A stretch of DNA of 64,000 nucleotides from Pagrus major (Eukaryota; Chordata; Actinopteri; Spariformes; Sparidae): the NCBI RefSeq assembly GCF_040436345.1, contig NC_133219.1:23534709-23598708 (forward strand), written 5' to 3'. This document shows positions 57,738 through 64,000 of the stretch, one piece after another. The notes under the pieces were generated by a model. It worked only from the letters and a program-made list of their open reading frames with translations. It was not told the origin of the DNA and searched no databases. Every line of letters starts with the position of its first letter. Position 1 is the first letter of the stretch. A program made the translations under genes and the position numbers.

Positions 57738-58175
57738 AAGTACAGTGGTTCAGTTCAGTGTTAAGGTGCCTACTAGCAAATGTTTACATGCTTTAATGTT
57801 CAAAACACAAACTCTGTTACTGCAGCTTCTCTACTCTGATTGCATTGTTTAAGTGCCTGTCTCTTGCCCAAAAATCTGATTGGTCAGCTCTCACTCGCCG
57901 GAGCAGACACCACCCACTGTGTTTCTGCCTCAGCTCTATGGGTGTTTTTTCAACCCGGGCCATGCTGGGGGCTTGGCTGAGGGCAGTGACTGTACAGTTG
58001 TGACATCACAACCTTACACAAGTCTTGACAGCTCGTTTGAAGGCACTGTTTCACAGGGCTGTGTGCATTTGAGCGTTTGGTTACTTGCACAGTATTTATT
58101 TAGCAAATAGGCTGGTTTAATAATAACAAAAAAACAAACAAACAAGAGAATCTCATTTTTTACAATATAGGACCT
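57738..58175. mobile_element. Diverged relative of the TTAA-flanked miniature element
   Basis: It follows the 17318 copy in outline: GTTTACATGCTTTAATG, CCTGTCTCTTG, TCTGATTGGTCAGCTCTCAC, GTGACATCACAA and an end TACAATATAGGACCT next to TTAA (58176-58179). The left end is weak (TTAAAGTAC near 57734). It lies just downstream of gck. Confidence 0.5.
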
Positions 58176-58188
58176 TTAATTAAGCAGT

Positions 58189-58194
58189 TTTATT
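58189..58194 (-). terminator. Candidate polyadenylation signal of gck
   Basis: AATAAA on the minus strand, about 550 bases after the stop. It sits immediately beside the end of a miniature transposon. Other weaker hexamers may be used. Confidence 0.35.
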
Positions 58195-58742
58195 TACAGT
58201 TAAGCTTATTTACCTCCATCACATTTCATCACACACTTATGCAAAACTATAACCTACTGGCTAACACACATATGGTTGTAAATGTAAAATTTAAATATAC
58301 AATACCAGAGAAATATTTCATCGCTCACAAACAGAAATTACAACACAACAAAAGCAGTGAGAATGATGTAGTTTACAACAGCATTTACAAAATCAATCCA
58401 ATGTGATGTACATCAACCAGTTTGCACTGGTATTATAACGCACTGTCATCAATAATACATCAGCCATTCTTTAAATGGCCCAGTCCGTCACAGTAAACCA
58501 ATTCAAACCAGTTCAGACACACTGACATTGCTACAAGTTGGTCTAATTCTACCAAATACAGTAGAATAATAATAATACAAGTTGTTTGCTGCTTTCTTTT
58601 CTGTACATCTTCCAGTGACGAGTATCCACTTAGCTGACACTCATCCCACAGAGCCTGAAAAGGCCAGAGCTGCCGACTGCGGATGACACGTCACCAATGT
58701 TCTCAAACTTAATGTTCAGGCTTGCTCATTGCACAGCTCCCT

Positions 58743-62400
<3,658 letters not shown>

Positions 62401-62520
62401 CTTCGCAGGTTTAACTAAATGAGCCTCAGTGTGTGTTTCTAGGTGTGTGGTGAGTGTGTGTCCAGACTGTGTGTGTGCAGAGTCAGTCAAGTGTGAATAG
62501 CCCTGAATGAGAACCTCAGC

Positions 62521-62530
62521 TGTTTTTATG
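62521..62530 (-). promoter_or_regulatory. TATA-like box of gck
   Basis: GCATAAAAACA on the minus strand about 120 bases upstream of the gck ATG, which leaves room for a short 5' UTR. It is the only good TATA-like match in this region on the minus strand. Confidence 0.4.
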
Positions 62531-62634
62531 CTCAGGTGAAGTGGGCTGGCCATGCCGCACGCAAATGCCCACTCCCCTTCCCCGATCTCACCCCATCTGG
62601 TGATCGGGGGTTCGGACACCCACACCCACGCACA

Positions 62635-62638
<4 letters not shown>

Positions 62639-62686
<48 letters not shown>
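62639..62686. repeat. (CA)24 microsatellite upstream of gck
   Basis: An uninterrupted CA run (GT on the gck strand) about 240-285 bases upstream of the gck ATG and about 110 bases upstream of the TATA-like box. Confidence 0.97.
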
Positions 62687-62688
<2 letters not shown>

Positions 62689-62689
62689 G

Positions 62690-64000
62690 AACACCCAGAG
62701 CCCAAAATCTACCTGACCTATTTTCTGCAAAGTAAGAATTACATTTTAAGGACAGTTGATTTTTATTGCAGGGAGCAAAATGTACAGATATGTATGTGGA
62801 TGGATTTATATAATCTGAATATATATATATTCATATATTTAATTTATTTGTTTATGAGGCTCTGTCATGATTGAATAAACAGTTTTTGTAGTCTTTAGTT
62901 GAACATTTACAAAAGAACAATAGAAAGATTATTAACTAAGAGATGCTGATTAGTCCAATGCATGTCTTACTTATTCACAATAAATCACAGTTTGAACTAT
63001 AGGTTTTATGGATCCTCTGTTATCATGGTGAGATTTTAAATGGTTTTACAAATGTTGATAATTAAGTCTACTGTATATTTTCTAATCTCATTTTGATTTT
63101 GTGATATATTTTTGATATGTTTCCAGTACTCTGTTGGGCCTTTTTGTCTGCAATTCAATTTAATTGCTCTCTAGCACTTGAAAAATAGACTTTTCAGCCC
63201 AGTGAGGTTTTCCTTTTTTTTTGGAGTTTACATGAACAAAAAATTCAAAATCACATCTCACAATAATCACCTTGATTTTCAGTTACTGTGAGGGTTTAAA
63301 AATCTCAGCTGGCCTGTTAACCTGGCAAAAAAAGAGTTCAGATACATTCGGTAAATTATTTTTTGCTCTCATGTGGCAAGGTTTGACCTGTGACCTAAAG
63401 CTCACCCACCTGAGAGTTTACAACCTCCAACATCACAAATCAAATTAATGTGAACATGAACCACATGATCTGAACTTTTTTTATTGCAGAAGAGCAACAT
63501 GCAAGGCCACAGGGTTGCTCAATGAGGGAGCTTCAGAGGACTGAGAGATTTACGCATATATTTGTTTTATTACTAACTCGCTAAAATTAGAAACATGTCT
63601 CTAAAATTAGCCCCAGTGAGGGATGAATGACCTCTAAAACTAATAATAGTGTGGTACAGGTGAAGGCCTCCTGTGCTTATCAGCCCCAGTAGTTTACCTG
63701 ACCAGAGGTCAGAGCTTTTCTTAGCTCTGACCTCTGGCTGTGAGGTAACTGTGACCCTCTGTAAACCCAGAGAAGTGCACTGACCTAAAGAAACATTTAT
63801 GTGTTAAGCAGCATCAAATATACCTCTTAAATGTTGAAGTATGTAGTTTTGGGGAGGAGTTTTTATGAGAATATAAAAATCTTTAAGTTGATTTTCATGA
63901 TTGAATGAACTGAATAAACAAATTGTCCTCCAGACTGTTTTACTTGCAGGATCCTTCTAAGTCACCACCTCTCAAGCTTCAAACAGTGTTTTGGGGACCT
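62690..64000. other. Upstream flank of gck, no gene seen
   Basis: AT-rich non-coding DNA; no exon with splice sites or recognised product. It presumably contains further gck regulatory sequence. A short inverted pair around 63704-63735 (CAGAGGTCAGAGCT / AGCTCTGACCTCTG) forms a local hairpin. Confidence 0.5.

Overview
The window is vertebrate nuclear DNA, almost certainly from a teleost fish (a spiny-rayed lineage is my guess). The evidence is the intron-rich gene structure, AT-rich intergenic DNA with many CA/GT microsatellites, several families of short fish-type inverted-repeat elements, and fish-like versions of recognisable vertebrate genes. Nothing bacterial (operons, Shine-Dalgarno sites, CRISPR) is present. 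I rebuilt gene models by reading exons on both strands and requiring splice consensus and unbroken phase; all five complete or near-complete models close exactly.

Layout: (1) about 2.98-8.76 kb, minus strand: an FGF10-type growth factor, probably fgf10b, 3 exons, 252 aa. (2) About 9-18.5 kb: intergenic, with a CACATGTG-rich repeat cluster, a long palindrome and a TTAA-flanked miniature transposon. (3) About 18.7-39.6 kb, minus strand: a complete adamts12, 24 coding exons, 1598 aa, with all domains expected for the family: signal peptide, prodomain, zinc protease, disintegrin-like region, 8 thrombospondin repeats with a mucin-like segment between repeats 4 and 5, and a PLAC end. (4) About 44.4-50.1 kb, plus strand: gpat3, 13 coding exons, 446 aa, with a likely upstream non-coding exon. 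(5) About 52.3-53.7 kb, minus strand: a small gene I do not recognise, visible as five perfectly phased short exons and ending in a CVIL prenylation-type motif; its 5' end is unresolved. (6) About 54.8-56.6 kb, minus strand: myl7, the atrial myosin regulatory light chain, 172 aa. (7) About 58.7-62.4 kb, minus strand: gck, glucokinase, 10 coding exons, 478 aa.

The genes are independent transcription units, not a pathway cluster. gck and myl7 are tandem neighbours in human too (7p13), while ADAMTS12 and FGF10 both lie on human 5p and GPAT3 on 4q21, so the window joins three blocks that are separate in human. The most interesting items are the unrecognised CaaX-ended gene, an 80-base TG tract that forms the 3' splice site region of a gpat3 exon, a large inverted repeat in the gpat3 3' UTR, a GC-AG intron in adamts12 and an FGF10-like protein with an unusually long segment before its signal sequence.
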